This document shows, piece by piece, positions 1 to 12,525 of a DNA stretch of 64,000 nt (position 1 is the first letter of the stretch; each line of letters starts with the position of its first letter). This DNA is from Torymus aiolomorphi (lineage: Eukaryota; Arthropoda; Insecta; Hymenoptera; Torymidae). Made by a program: the position numbers and the translations under genes. The stretch lies in NCBI GenBank assembly GCA_036365515.1, contig CM070877.1, positions 113,848,011-113,912,010 of the forward strand. Reading direction: 5' to 3'. The notes beneath the pieces were generated by a model that saw nothing but the letters and a program-made list of their open reading frames with translations, was not told the origin of the DNA and did no database searches.

Positions 1-1134
1 TTCTAATCGTGACTTTATCGCCAGGGTCTTGTTCTTTGTTGTCAAAATTGTCCACGACCAGGGCATTTATAGAGTCAAAATTTATTTTTAAAGAATTTTT
101 AAAATTTAAACTTATTCCCTTAACTTTACAGCATTCTACGATTGTACCCGAGGGTGTGATCGCGCGATAAGCATAAAATTTTGGCGCCGCGGAGACCATT
201 GTGTCGATGTAAGTACCCTTTCCGTAACTCTCAGGTTCGTCCGTCATCTCACCTAACAAATTACCCAACGGTGGCTCGTATTCCTCGGGGGTTTTGTTTT
301 CATCTTTCACAAAAATACACGAGTCTGTATCGCAGTACAACAGACGCGTGCCTAGCTTCTCCATGTGACTGTATAGCTCTAATCGCGCTTGAGCCGTTGT
401 ATAGGCGGCTATGACAACGTTTGTATGCGGGTCTGACGTCACGGCTTCCTCGCGAAATTGCCAGTTGATAGGTTTTCATCATTCACAGGTAAAATGCTCA
501 ACACTTCTTTATCCGGACACGTTAGGAGCCTCAATAACATCTCACGGGTTTTTACAACCTCTGTTTGTTTCAAGTTTGACCGTTGACCGAATTTACCCCA
601 GAATGAATTTAAACAGAGTTTGGCAACAGCTCGTAACCCACTGTTTTTAATGACTTTATCTCTTTCCAACGCGATTCCCTCGTTTTGCTTGTACTCGTCT
701 AAATAACGACTTTTTGACTCTTCATCCGTGCACCATTCCGGCCAACCGCTCGCCTCCTGTTTAATTTTCAAAAATGTATCTACGTACTCGGCAAAGAGAC
801 CCCCACTCTCGTCGTCGAATCTCGTTGTCTCGTATTGCCAAATAATGTAGATACTCGTCACACGATAGCCGAGATCAATAGCTTTCCGCAGTTCGTCCGC
901 GACCCAAGTACCTGTAAATTCGCGATCGGCAATTTCTTCGTGATTACAGTCGTTTTCACACGCTTCCTCGCAGCAGGATCGGCAGAGAGCAAACAAGAGT
1001 AGACCATGCATTTTCACAGGCAGTACTGGTAGGTATAAGTCACGTGGAGGTAATATTTTACATTTGACTAATCCCTCCACTCGACTTAGATTGCTGTCAT
1101 CATCGCATGTAAGTGCGTTACATTCGCTCCCCAC
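1..1134 (-). pseudogene. Polinton family-B DNA polymerase, C-terminal part (second, left-edge Polinton)
   Basis: This encodes the palm/fingers end of a protein-primed family-B DNA polymerase of the Polinton/Maverick type, which replicates the element. Reading leftwards from 1134, residues run through a Cys/His-rich segment, then LCLNSFWGKFGQR (polymerase motif B region). After a one-base frame change near 470-480, YCDTDSCIF appears at about 305-330; this is the DTD catalytic motif C. The reading frame then runs off position 1, so the 3' end is outside the window. The N-terminal and exonuclease parts are missing on the right, where sequence above 1134 turns non-coding. The protein is clearly different from the polymerase at 34-38 kb (SFWGKFGQR here, FNNAVYGK there), so it marks a separate Polinton lineage. 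Frameshift plus missing 5' half imply a dead copy. Family identity is confident; exact ends are not. Confidence 0.85.
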
Positions 1135-1490
1135 GTATATACGTGGGTGACCGATAGGTAATTTACCGCGCTTACCCGAGACTTGATACGATGCTCTATT
1201 CTAAAATAACGGTTTTTTGTTTTTTTTTCTCTCTCTCCTCGAATAATACTCAGAAAGCGTAGGAAACCTTTTCCTTTCCAACGGCTTTCGTCACCGAGAC
1301 TTGATACGATGCTCTATTCTAAAATAACGGTTTTTTGTCTTTTTCTCTCCCCTCCAATAATACTCAGAAAACGTGGGTGGGGGGTTGACTAAAAGAATAG
1401 TCGAGCACCCAACGCTTACCAGTCGCAGTCGACACTTGCTCCTGAACACTTGGTGAAAGAATTGCTCGCGATTAAAATCAGTATTAAAAA
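1135..1490. repeat. Non-coding spacer with an ~85-bp direct repeat
   Basis: The spacer between the divergent polymerase and companion gene contains two copies (about 1179-1260 and 1289-1375) of a segment beginning GAGACTTGATACGATGCTCT and ending in AATAATACTCAGAAA. They differ mainly in the length of an internal T/CT run. No open frame is visible. The position between divergently read genes fits a shared promoter region, but that is inference. Confidence 0.6.
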
Positions 1491-2298
1491 ATGGAAAACT
1501 GTCACGGAAAGCACAGAGCTCTCGCAGAAGTGCCCAATATTCTGCTAGCCACCACGTACGCTCTTAATAAATCCAACACGAAAAGAGTCTGCGTAGGCCT
1601 AGAACACACCGGCGGATACTATCGGTCAGTTATAAAGTTTCACATCTGGTCCTTCGTACAAAAACGTAACGCTCAACGAAAATAGCTGGAATGATTTGCA
1701 AGAACGATTCGATACAATAACAGCTTATTTTGGTGGCACTTACACGTTTTATCAAGACTTTAGAAGACCAACTAAAATTTTTTTGGACAACCACGACTTA
1801 AACTTTACATCGACATACGGTGACAAATCCATCACAATCGATGAGCGGCCACATTCAATACAAGACGTAGACGAAGAGCCATCGTGCAAGAAGAAGAGAA
1901 AATATTTCAATAACCCACCAGGTATCGTGATGCAAGAAACTACTTTTGAAGGTCTTCGAAAACAGGGTAATTTAATCAACCGTCGCTTAGCCATGCTCAA
2001 GCAACGAGTTCGTAAAGTCAATCGCACCCTTGACTACATACTCGCATACCTGAAAAATAAACTCCAAGAAGAAACCGCAGACAACATGCAGATCATTCTC
2101 AAAGACTTTAAAGCGTTCAAACAATACTACACCAGTCACAAACTCGACATAGAAACGTTCATTTCTGAAAACATGGTCGACGACGACGACAACGATAAGT
2201 ATAAGAGTGAAGATTTAAATATTGTTCTTGCCGAAATTGACGCTTTCGATCTGCCTATGGTTGCTAAAGACATACGCGAATATTTATTGTCTAAATGA
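1491..2298 (+). pseudogene. Polinton-associated conserved protein (frameshifted)
   Basis: Two overlapping frames (1491-1685 and 1696-2298) join into one protein if a one-base shift near 1660-1690 is allowed: the second frame read upstream continues the FHIWSFVQK segment. Recognisable parts are an N-terminal GLEHTGGYYR block, a middle TYGDKSITI/KKKRKY basic block, and an acidic C-terminal stretch (DDDDND) followed by a likely helix. It resembles an uncharacterised insect Polinton protein I associate with this polymerase lineage; I know no function for it. It is read divergently from the polymerase fragment to its left, so both probably belong to the same degraded element. Confidence 0.55.
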
Positions 2299-2748
<450 letters not shown>

Positions 2749-2967
2749 ATGGAGAAGACCTACAGCAAAACCTCAGATCTTACACCTCTCCTCAAGGAGG
2801 AAAAAAAATCCGTCTCTCAACACTGGAAAGAAATAAAAGAAAAATTCTCCACGAATACACACTCTGCACCAGAACGCCATGGATACAAGAAATTCTACTT
2901 CATACTTACATCGGTTACTAATAATTTATTTACTATGTATAAATATTTTGTAAGTTTTGCTAAATAA
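2749..2967 (+). CDS. Small hypothetical ORF, 72 aa
   Basis: An ATG at 2749 opens a 72-codon frame ending at 2967. It is Lys/Ser-rich at the start (LLKEEKKS) with a hydrophobic aromatic C-terminus (FYFILTSVTNNLFTMYKYF) that could form one membrane segment. A poly(A)-like AATAAA follows the stop. It lies just beyond the Polinton companion gene in the same direction, so it may be another gene of that degraded element. I recognise no family, and it could be chance. Confidence 0.25.
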   Translation: MEKTYSKTSDLTPLLKEEKKSVSQHWKEIKEKFSTNTHSAPERHGYKKFYFILTSVTNNLFTMYKYFVSFAK

Positions 2968-3600
2968 ATTGTAATATGCAAAAATTATATTTTTTATTCA
3001 AAACATCCTATAAACGCCATCCCATCCACACTCCTCTCTCTTCCATAAAAAACCATAGGCAAGTGGCGATAAGGAACGAAAATGACCCGCACCTGTCTTA
3101 CTCGGAGCATGAGGGGAAGGGAGAGGGGGTAAATCAATATCGACGGCCCCTTCAGCATAGACGACCGGTGGGGGGTGCGCTATACGGACCCCCAACTTAC
3201 GCTATCCCCATATGGAGACACCACCGGGAAAAAGGGGGGTGGGGGGGGGACCGGTGTCTCTCCATATGGGGCTTCTTACTACTAGCGTGTATTACATAAG
3301 ATATTTGTTTTCAGGTGAAGGCATCCAAATGAAGGTACCCTAAAACATTATTAGGCATAGGCTGGTGGCATGTTGAAAGTTTTTAATAGAAAAAAAAAAA
3401 TAAAAAAAAAAAGTATTTTGAAAAATAGAGAAAAATAAAATAATTCCAAGGAAAAAGTGAAGAAAACGAAGCTAAAAACAATTTAGAAAGACGGGTAAAT
3501 TCGGTCTCATCGGCCGAATACGGTACAGGATGTCGATTTCTCTAAATTCTTCTAAATATATCTTGATAGATTGCCTACTCAATTAGTCAATTCATAAGTT
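2968..3600. other. No gene seen; short inverted repeat
   Basis: The only structure is a G-rich hairpin at 3206-3271, with arms CCCCATATGGAGACACC and its near complement around a G-run. The rest is AT-rich and non-coding. Confidence 0.6.
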
Positions 3601-5130
3601 AAGAAAAAGTTATACATATATCATATTATTGTTCTGAGGGCAAACCATGTGTGTAACTATGTGTGTGTGTCGGTCGGTCACATACGTAGACTCTAAGTCG
3701 AGAAACGTTTAGACTAGCACATAGGAAAACATGTGGTATCAGTCAGTAAATACGTAGACTCTAAGTCGATAAACGTATTGACAAGCCCGTATGTGCATTA
3801 GTCAGTAAATACGTAGACTTAACAGTCTATAAACGTATTGACAAGCACATAGAAATAATAATAATAACACTAATAATAATAATAAATATATCAATGACTT
3901 TCTTTGATAATTGATTGTAGTCAAAAGACTGAAAAATTATATGAAAAATATAAATTGACATTTCTTACAATAAAAAAAAGTAATAGTAATTAAAAAGATT
4001 AGTTTACAATATGTATACATTTAGTATATTGATATATCATATTATTGTTCTGAAGGCAAACCATGTATGTGTCAGTCGGTCACATACGTAGATTCTAAGT
4101 CGAGAAACGTATAGACTAGCACATAGGAAAACATATGGTATCAGTCAGTAAATACGTAAACTCTAAGTTTATAAACGTATTGACAAGTCCGTATGTGCAT
4201 TAGTCAGTAAATACGTAGACTTTAACAGTCTATAAACGTATTGACTAGCCCATATGTGCATTAGTCAGTAAATACGTAGACTTTAACAGTCTATAAACGT
4301 ATTGACTAGCACATAGAAATAATAATAATAACAATAATAATAATAAAAAATATATCAATGACTTTCTTTTGATAATTGACTGTAGTCAAAAGACTGAAAA
4401 ATTATATAAAAATTATATGAAAAATATAAATTAACATTTCTTACAATAAAATAAAGTAATAGTAATTAAAAAGATTAATTTAAAATATGCATACATTTAG
4501 CATATTGATACATACATCATATTATTGTTCTGAAATGTGATAGTCGGTCACATACGTAGACTCTAAGTCGAGAAACGTATAGACTAGCACATAGGAAAAC
4601 ATATGGTATCAGTCAGTAAATACGTAAACCCTAAGTTTACAAACGTATTGACTAGAATATTAATAATAATCATAAAATATGACATCAAAAATTATATGAA
4701 AAATATAAATTCACATCTTACAATAAAAATAATTAATAGTAATTAACAAGATTATTTTAAAATATCTCTACAAGTATATTATACACATATATCATATTTT
4801 TGTTCTTGGGGAAACCCATGTGTATGTGGCAGTCGGTCATATATGTAGATTCTAAGTGGATAATTGTATTGACTAGCTCGTATGTGCATTAGTAAATATG
4901 TAAACCCAAGTCTATATGCATTGACTAGGACATATAAATAATAAAAATATGTTTCTATGTAATGAAATATATATTCAAAAGACTTGATTTCTAGGAATTA
5001 AAAGAGTCCAATTAATGTTGAAATATTTTAATAGATTATAAAATAATATAGTAACTATTTGTGACAAAGCCAATAAATACGTTGACTGTAAATCAATACA
5101 CATGTAGACTAGCACATAAAAATAATAATA
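3600..5130. repeat. Complex satellite: long units built of ~60-bp subrepeats
   Basis: Three to four degenerate copies of a unit starting near TATCATATTATTGTTCTG (about 3620, 4035, 4510, 4790) follow each other. Inside each unit a subrepeat recurs: GTCAGTAAATACGTAGACT, then AGTCTATAAACGTATTGAC, then an AGCACATA or CCGTATGTGCATTA join. The AGACT/AGTCT halves form small hairpins. Units shorten and decay towards the right, ending near 5130. No coding frame is present. Confidence 0.8.
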
Positions 5131-6628
5131 ACAAATGTTTATCTATCCTCTTTTTAAAAAGTGATAGGTAAAATCTTTCATCGCAATAAGACTGTTTAGA
5201 TTGGTTGTTGTTAATTCATTTCATTAGTCTATATATAATGGGACCCAAAAATTTGATGTTTGAATTTTGAAAATAGAATTCTTGAGTTTGAGTATTTAAA
5301 ACTGAATAATTGTAAAATAGAAAAAGAATTATTTCATTATTTATTTATCAACATGACGTTATTATTGTATGATATAAACTAATTAAAACAAACTTCGAAG
5401 TTAAAACTAACTTTATAACTGCAATAATAATAATAATAATAATAATGATGATGATGATGATGATGATGATGATACGAATGAAGCGCGTTTAATGTATGCA
5501 AGATGTACAATAAAAAATATATCAAGTGCTTCCTTGATTGCGAACGGTTAAAAATTCATTACGTTATTTCAGCTTTTACGAAATATTTTGTAAAATTAAT
5601 AAAACAAAATTTCAACGGGCCACCATGTTCCAATTAGTCCTAAATTTTTAATATCCAACGGGCGCTTCTTGTAAATTACATTGTGTTCGATTATTTCAAT
5701 GAGCATACCGCACCACTTCTTTCAGAGGTATAACTGTACCGTGTAGCCAATTTTGGAGCCTGCAATCCGCGACCGCACGCTTAGCTTGCAAGCTGTAAGG
5801 CTGAGTCCCCATAAGCGTATTGCGAAGTGCGAGTACGAGCTGGCCCTTGCCCGTTGCGTGCTTCATTATTCCACACTTATTTATAAAGTCAAAAATATTC
5901 GTAAATATATAAATATTATAAATATTAAAATTATTTATAAACATTTGTTGCATGTTGTGAAACAATGAACCGCGCGACGGGCAAATACCGTGCAGCGGGC
6001 CCATAAGAAATTTCGAAGAGTGAATAGTTCTTCGGTCCTCCGCAAGGTATTTTACAGATGGCGCCGCTAAACGTGCGGTCGCGGAACGCTCTGAAGTTAG
6101 CTGCATGAAGTCGGTAAGGCAGATTATTCTAGCCGCGTTTTTTGACCACTACAAAACTATGGCGCTGAGAACTGCTTAGTGTTCGCGAACGACTACGTCG
6201 TCCTCTTAAGGTGATGTCGGAGCCACGCTGATTGGTTGAAATTTTTCTAACCTCGAAAACAGAATATCATAAATAAAAAAAAGTATACCATTGTAAAGTA
6301 TAAAAATGCGGTGATTGCGTGTTCTTTTTATAATAAGGAATGTTTATAAACGTTATTCAGCATTTAATAATTTTTAGTTGAGACAAACAATGGGAAATAC
6401 GACGCGAGGTGAGGATGCCGTTTCACATAGAAAATTGTAAGATGACCGTCACTTTTACGTAATTTCACGCGTCAATTTTAAGAATATTGCATTACATAAA
6501 TTATTAAACATTTTGATTATTGAAAATGCTGTGATCCCGCATTCTTTACACGATAACAAATCGTTAGCAACTTAATTTTCAATATCACGAAGTAAATTTC
6601 ACGTGAACAATGGGAAATACGGCTCGAG
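5130..6628. other. Non-coding; microsatellite and a short duplicated motif
   Basis: A (TAA)n(TGA)n run lies at about 5427-5475. Between 5700 and 6200 GC rises (TGGCGCCGC, GCGACCGCACG), which resembles insect promoter-type sequence, but I see no convincing exon; the 71- and 136-codon frames there mirror each other. AACAATGGGAAATACG occurs twice (about 6386 and 6606), the second copy immediately before the retrotransposon frame. Confidence 0.4.
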
Positions 6629-8910
6629 ATGGGGGTCACTATCGGTAAAGTTCGTTCCTACATCCCCTTAATACAGGATCCAAATGAAGCAGTCAATTTA
6701 CTAATAAGTAAGATCCAAAATTGTATAAATTATGCCTCTTCCAATAAAACAACAAAAAAGAGAGATAGGGGCAGTGTCCCAAGGGAAGATTGGATCTCAC
6801 CAGCATTAATTACATCGTGTAAAAAAAAAGAAATGCTTTATAAGTTATATAAAATGAATCCAAATTGTACAGTCCTAAAACAAGACTACAAAAAATATAC
6901 AAAAGTATTGGATAGAGTGATAAAAGAAGCTAAACTAAAGTATGAAAGAGATAAGATAGAAAAAAATAGAAATGACCCAAAACAACTGTGGGAAATCATT
7001 AATAACAAGCTAGGAAAAACAAAGAAAGACAATAAGAAAATTCAGCATATTTGTATAAATAAACAAAAAATCTCTGACAAAGAAACCATTGCAAACCACA
7101 TGAACTCATATTTTTGTGAAGTTGGTGCTACCTTAAGTAAAAACATCATACAACCTGTGAATGGTGGTACAAAAGTAATTGCAAGAAATCCAAAAACGAT
7201 CTTTATTTGCCCTACCAATACTGTCGAAATAGGTAGAATTATACAAAACCTTAAAAAAAAAGCCAGGGGTATTGATGGTATCAATTTCAAAATATTAAAT
7301 ATAATTACGCCATGTATCTTAGAATCATTACAGCACATTTTTAATACCTCGATTGAACACGCGATATGGCCAGATGCACTAAAAAGTGCTGAAGTTGTAC
7401 CAGTACACAAAGCGGGAGATAAATCTAATATATCTAATTATAGGCCTATCTTGCTAATCTCAAACATAGCAAAAATTTTTGAAAAGATAATTTACAATAG
7501 ATTATATAGTTTTCTTAAAGGCAGTAACATTTTATCAGAATCACAATTTGGTTTCGTTAAAGGTAAAGGTACGACCGATGCACTTAATATAATCACAGAT
7601 ATTATATATAAATACTTAGATAAGAGTAAATCGTTAATAATCACCTTTTTGGATCTTGCAAAGGCTTTTGACACTGTCAACCATAAAATCCTAATAAAAA
7701 AACTTAATCGTCATGGAATAAGAGGTAAAACTCTAGACTTAATGTATAGCTATCTTTCTAATAGAAGTCAAATAGTGAAAAATAGACAATAAAAGAAGTA
7801 CTGAACAAATAATAGAAACAGGAGTTCCGCAAGGAACAATACTTGGCCCACTGTTATTTATACTATACATTAATGACCTATTGGTAGATATGCCGAGTAA
7901 TACAGTTCTTTCCTATGCGGATGACACTGCTATCATATTGGGTGACAACACGTGGTCATGGGCACAGGATAAAATGAACAGTTTTTTAGACAAAATAGCG
8001 AATTGGTTAGTGGTGAACAGACTATCTTTAAATACGAGCAAAACTGTCTTTATGACGTTAGGAAATTACTGTGAGTGTGCCAAATAGAATTAAAATTGAA
8101 ATACATAAGCAGGAAATTAAGAGTCTCAACATACAAGTATCTTGGAATAGTTTTTGATTATAACATGAAATGGGACAAACATATTAAATATATCATAAAT
8201 AAAATTAAATATCTAATTTTTATCTTTGCCAAAGTAAAAAATTATATGGATATAAAATCATTAATGATTATGTATTATGCATTCTTTCATAGTCATATAA
8301 ATTATGGTATTATTGCATGGGGAGGGGCCTACAAAAATAACATAAACCTATTGCAAAATATACAATCAAGAATACTAAAAATTATACAGAAGAACTCCTA
8401 CGTGAGTAATATACCATTAAATATAAGACAGGTCTTTACTTTAGAGTCTTTAGTTTATCATTACTCAGACCTCAAAGAAATATATGAAAAAAGCACATCT
8501 GTAACCCGATCTAAAAGTATTCAATTGCCAAAAGTACAAAAGGCTGTTAGTGATAAAAACAGTTTTAGGGTAGCAATTAAAACCTTTAATTGCTTACCTA
8601 ATGATCTAAAAAAGCTCTATTGCAAAAGTGTTAATAGGAAACATGTACTAAAAAATAAACAAAAAAAATATATATAATAAACAAATGTATACATATTGTT
8701 TTTCTTGCGTTAAGTTTTGAAAATTCTATTGACAATATTAAATGTTTAAGGTTTAAATATTTAATACTTAGTATATAAGTTGTAGTATATAAGTATAGTC
8801 TTAAGTATTCATGTACCAGCCCTTGTACAGGTAGTTTATATCTACCTCTGAGGACTTTACTCTATGTAATTTTGTTCTGGTTAAATAAATAAATAAAAAT
8901 AAATAAATAT
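6629..8910 (+). mobile_element. Non-LTR (LINE) retrotransposon, 5'-truncated
   Basis: Reverse-transcriptase blocks are clear in order: PVHKAGDKSNISNYRPI, FLDLAKAFDTVNH, GVPQGTILGPLLF and the catalytic SYADDT (near 7911-7930), then the C-terminal thumb region (STYKYLGIVFDYNMKWD, AWGG). It is spread over three frames (6629-7792, about 7793-8087, 8075-8677), so at least two frameshifts break it. The 5' endonuclease domain is absent, as expected for a 5'-truncated LINE insertion. The 3' end is a TAAA-rich tail (about 8881-8910). Jockey/CR1-type clade is likely, but I cannot resolve it. It lies directly 3' of the last visible NUDCD1 exon on the opposite strand. Confidence 0.9.
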
Positions 8911-9072
8911 TTGATTTTCTACTCTTAAAAATGCTATTTTAGCGCATGCTTGCAAACCTAAGCGTGTGTAAAAGCAGTACTTTACGCAGGGAGTGTCAAA
9001 AAATAGTTTGTTACAGGATTGAAAAGAATATAGTGTTATTAAAAAAATATATTGCTGGTCTTTTTTAATTAC

Positions 9073-10239
9073 CTAGAATGAATTTCAGTAGCTAATGTTT
9101 CATTTGGTAAATATTCTCCATTTATGTCACCTTTTATTAATTCACTCCACATCAATCCACATTCGGATTTTGTCAATTGAACTTCCAAAGCATTTTCTTT
9201 ACGCTTCCATGTAGTCGATTCTGATTCTAATCTACTATATGTTTGGCCACTCAAAAGAACTCTATCACCAACTAATATTGATAAACTAGTTGGGGCTGCT
9301 TCTACTTTGGGTATTATATGCATATAATTTTCAGGAATCTTGATATGAATAGTCAGTGAGTCTTCATCCTGAGACCAATAATATTTTTCACTTTTTATTT
9401 CAGAATTATTGAACTCATTCTTTTCAACTTTTATTGGATTAACCGAGTCATAATCAAATTCAACTTGATTTTGACTGATAATGTGAGCAAAATTTCCACT
9501 TTTCTCAATATAAATATAATCAACACTGCCTTTCACTTTTAATGTTTGTCTTTGTACGAGTTTTATTGTTTGAGATTCATCTTTAGAATTTTTATCATAA
9601 CTATAAAATAAAAATATTAGTCTTGAGAATTTTTTACCTTGATATTCATCTATTTTATAAAGAGCTATAATAATTTTTGAGCTTTCTTCAATACATCTGG
9701 CATCAAAAATTACTGCAGGTTCAGAATCTTCGAATAACAAACTTTTCATGATTCCTTCATTTTCTATTAAAAACTCTTTTGCACCACTTCCATTACAGAT
9801 GACGATAATATTTTTAGATGCAAAAGCAATAGAGGCGTTATAGGTATAATTGGAGGATTGTGCATTAATACTTTTACTTTTGAAAATTAGATTTAATGAT
9901 CCATCAATTTCAAATTTCCATATTTGTCCATTTTTATCAATAAACCAACAGGTGGAATCATAAGGATTTTTAAAAAGATGATTATGAAAAGCAAATAATT
10001 TAGCTTCCAGCCAAGAATCTTGTAGTGTATTTAATTCAATGTGCAGAATTTCTAAACAAATATGATTAATAACAAGCATGTAACTATTAAATAAAATATA
10101 TAATTTTTTTTAGGCTATATTTACCATTTTCTAACTTTTTCTCATTTTTGATAAGTATACTATCAGAACAAAATTGATATTTTTCAAACTTTGAATTCAA
10201 TAATTTCTGATTAGGTCGTAGCTCAATTATCTTTATCAT
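9073..10239 (-). CDS. NUDCD1: NudC domain-containing protein 1, exons 1 and 2 (partial gene)
   Basis: Exon 1 runs 10239-10125 (start ATG ATA AAG; donor GTAAAT). A 73-bp intron ends in TTTGTTTAG at 10052, and exon 2 covers 10051-9073. Splicing joins AAT-G to AA-ATT and keeps the frame; the longer ATG-started frame from 10079 reads intron. The protein has the family's N-terminal propeller-like region, then the CS (p23-like) domain: YYWSQDEDSLTIHIKIPE to TTWKRKENALEVQL and GLMWSELIKGDINGEY. The family acts as an HSP90/dynein-pathway cochaperone in the cytosol. An AG|GTAATT donor at 9073 is more likely than the in-frame TAG/TAA just beyond, because about 200 C-terminal residues of the family are missing. 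No following exon is visible leftwards; a LINE and Polinton debris fill the space. So the gene is either split by a very long intron or truncated. Confidence 0.8.
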
Positions 10240-10572
10240 TGTTAATATAAACGAAAATAAAGAACTTTAAAAAAAACAGTTGTGTACAAACACAAATGTC
10301 GCTGGATTAAGATAGCGATAGCGCCCTCTGTGGCGGAATTGGACAGTGAGCTAATGGGTGTAAACATCGTAAATATAATAGAAAAATCAACAAAATGGAG
10401 CAAAAAAATTAATTAAAAAATAAATCGAAGTTGTGTACCCCAATGCAAGTTTATGAAAGGCTTTTCTGTATACTGTTTTCCAGCTGATAAAAAGCTTCGA
10501 AAGAAGTGAATAATAGCTTGCAAGATAGGTAAAGCCATAACCCGCGCATACAGGTTGTGTGTGGTGCTCATT
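10240..10572. promoter_or_regulatory. Upstream region of NUDCD1
   Basis: Non-coding AT-rich sequence with GCGATAGCGCCCTCTGTGG around 10313-10335. It lies immediately upstream of the NUDCD1 start and should contain its promoter. No specific element could be assigned. Confidence 0.3.
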
Positions 10573-11613
10573 TTGCTAAGGCCCCTGCCATATAAGCACG
10601 TATGCATCCGTATGCACGCGTATGCATGCGTACGCACGTGCACACGTCGGCTGGGTCCACATAGCGCGTTGTGCGCTTACCTATTGCAGCTCGATTTGAC
10701 CGGACTTGATTCTCTCGAGTTGAGCTGTGATTGGTCAGTGCACCAACGCGCATGTACAAACGCGCGTTCACCGCGTCTATGTAGACCCAGCCATCTCGTG
10801 CGGGCGCTCGCTCTCGCTTCTCTCATTGGTTGGAAGCGAGCTCAGACCTTCCACGACCAATCAGAGAAGGGAGCTTCTACATCGATGCGGCTGCATGTGC
10901 GCACACCATGTATATTGTACATAAGCGTCGTTCTGCTCTACTCTAATCTGCTCTGTTCTGCTCTGTTCTGTTCTGCTCAAACCCGGTCCAATTTCAGTTC
11001 AGTTCCGTTTGTAAGCGATTTTCCCTTTACTTGTTTCAGAATTCTGGAACGGAATAGAGCGGAACGGAGCAGAGCAGAGCAGAGCGGAGCAGAGCGGAGC
11101 GGAACGGCGCTTATGTATAATCTCCCTAAGGTATACCTATAGGTGCGTGCGCGCTACATATGCCTCTACCACATAAGCGCATGCAACCGCGTTCGATCGC
11201 GTAAGAGCGCACGCGCTCGCTTCTCTCATTGGTTGGGAGCGAGCTCAGGCCTTCGACGGCCAATGAGAGAAGCGAGCACGTGCGCTCTTACGCGGTCGAA
11301 CGCGGTTGTACGCGCTTATGTGGTAGAGACAATAAGTATACCTTATACACCGCGAGCGCACACGCAGCCGCATCGATGTAGAAGCTCCCGAAACGAGCGC
11401 GCGTGCCCGCACGAGATGTGTGCACGTGCGTACGGATGCATACGCGTACATCCGGATCTTAGGGAGTTTCTACATGGATGCGGCTGCGTGTGCGCACGCC
11501 GTGTATAAGATATACCTATATGTAGCGCGCACGTATATATAGGTATACCTTATACACGGCGTGCGCACACGCAGCCGCATCGATGTAGAAGCTCCCTTAG
11601 AGCATATACTCCT
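10573..11613. repeat. Cluster of palindromic foldback repeats
   Basis: Consecutive long hairpins can be read directly. One at 10649-10792 has arms GGCTGGGTCCACATA. One at about 10913-11120 has CTGCTC-rich arms around the spacer AAACCCGGTCCAATTTCAG. One at 11162-11330 has arms CTCTACCACATAAGCGC. Several arms at about 11336-11600 share ACACGCAGCCGCATCGATGTA. Loop ends repeatedly contain CACATAAG/CTTATGTG. No protein is encoded; apparent ORFs are palindrome artefacts. They look like non-autonomous DNA elements of the same kind as the better-delimited ones to the right. Confidence 0.75.
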
Positions 11614-11632
11614 GGGCCCCCGCTACATGTAA

Positions 11633-11977
11633 GGGGCAATGTACATAAGGGCCTCCGCACGCTAAAAATTTAACTTCAGAGAAATAGGAAATAACAGCAA
11701 CGCTGTTCCTCGCTATTTCCCATATGTATAGATATACAACCAATGTTATTTCCTATTCGTCTGAAGTTAAGTTTTTAGCGTGCGGAGGCCCTAAGCACCG
11801 TTCTGCTCTGGTCCGCTCTGCTCTGCTCTGTTCTGCTCAAACCCGGTCCAATTTCAGTTCAGTTCTGTTTGTAAGCGATTTTCCCTTCAGAATTCTGGAA
11901 TGGAATAGAGAGGAACGAAGCAGAGCAGAGCAAAGCAGAGCGGAGCAGAGAGGAACGGCGCTTATATACATTGCCCC
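11633..11977. mobile_element. Harbinger-like palindromic MITE, TSD TAA, with a nested MITE
   Basis: Outer arms are GGGGCAATGTACATAAG and its complement, directly flanked by TAA at 11630-11632 and 11978-11980. Inside, at 11649-11791, a second palindrome with arms GGGCCTCCGCACG is also flanked by TAA (11646-11648, 11792-11794). GG-starting termini and a 3-bp TAA/TTA duplication are the hallmark of PIF/Harbinger (Tourist) MITEs; the family assignment rests on that alone, as no transposase is present. Confidence 0.75.
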
Positions 11978-12298
11978 TAAGGCTTCCGGCACATAAGAGC
12001 GTTTGGCCGCGAACGGACGCGAATGCACGCGGAGGAGCGCGCGCTCTCGCTTCTCTCATTGGTCGTCGTAGCTCCCAACCAATGAGAGAAGCGAGCGCAC
12101 GGGCTCCTCCGCGTACATTCGCGTCCGTCTGCGTTCAATTGCTCTTAGGGAGAGTGTACATAAGCGCTACGCGATGCTCCGCGACGCGATGCGACGCAAC
12201 GCAACGCTACTGTTACTTGTAGAATGTGTTGCTGATTGGCTAATAAGCCGAGTAACCCTACGGTTATATATAGTTAACTCGTACACAACAAAGCTGAT

Positions 12299-12525
12299 TG
12301 TTGAGTTATAGGTGTACAGTCTACATCGCATTATACTGTATTTGATAATAAAGGTAGAGGGCGTACGAAGCGCTAGAGCGAGCGCTTCGTGCGCGCAGAG
12401 TCAGTCGGACTTTGTCCGTAGCGTGATACACACGTACGTATAGTAGCGAGTAATAAAGACAAGAGTATATACATATATGTATTGATTTATTTGCGTATTC
12501 ATTCCTACCTATCAAAAACCCAACA
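12299..12525 (+). repeat. copia 5' LTR
   Basis: A 227-bp repeat beginning TGTTGAGTTATAGG and ending AAACCCAACA, with TG...CA termini. It is nearly identical to 20489-20715. It is followed directly by GGTTATGGGCC, the primer-binding site type used by copia elements (initiator methionine tRNA). The high LTR identity suggests fairly recent insertion despite the broken interior. Confidence 0.95.

Noticed and set aside
5696..6106. 136-codon minus-strand frame
   Set aside because: Overlaps a plus-strand frame, no family similarity, and contains AT-rich filler; possible regulatory DNA instead.
10555..12222. Frames of 120-195 codons with Ser/Ala/Arg-rich sequence
   Set aside because: They cross palindromic arms and open on both strands; no domain, and the DNA is explained by foldback elements.
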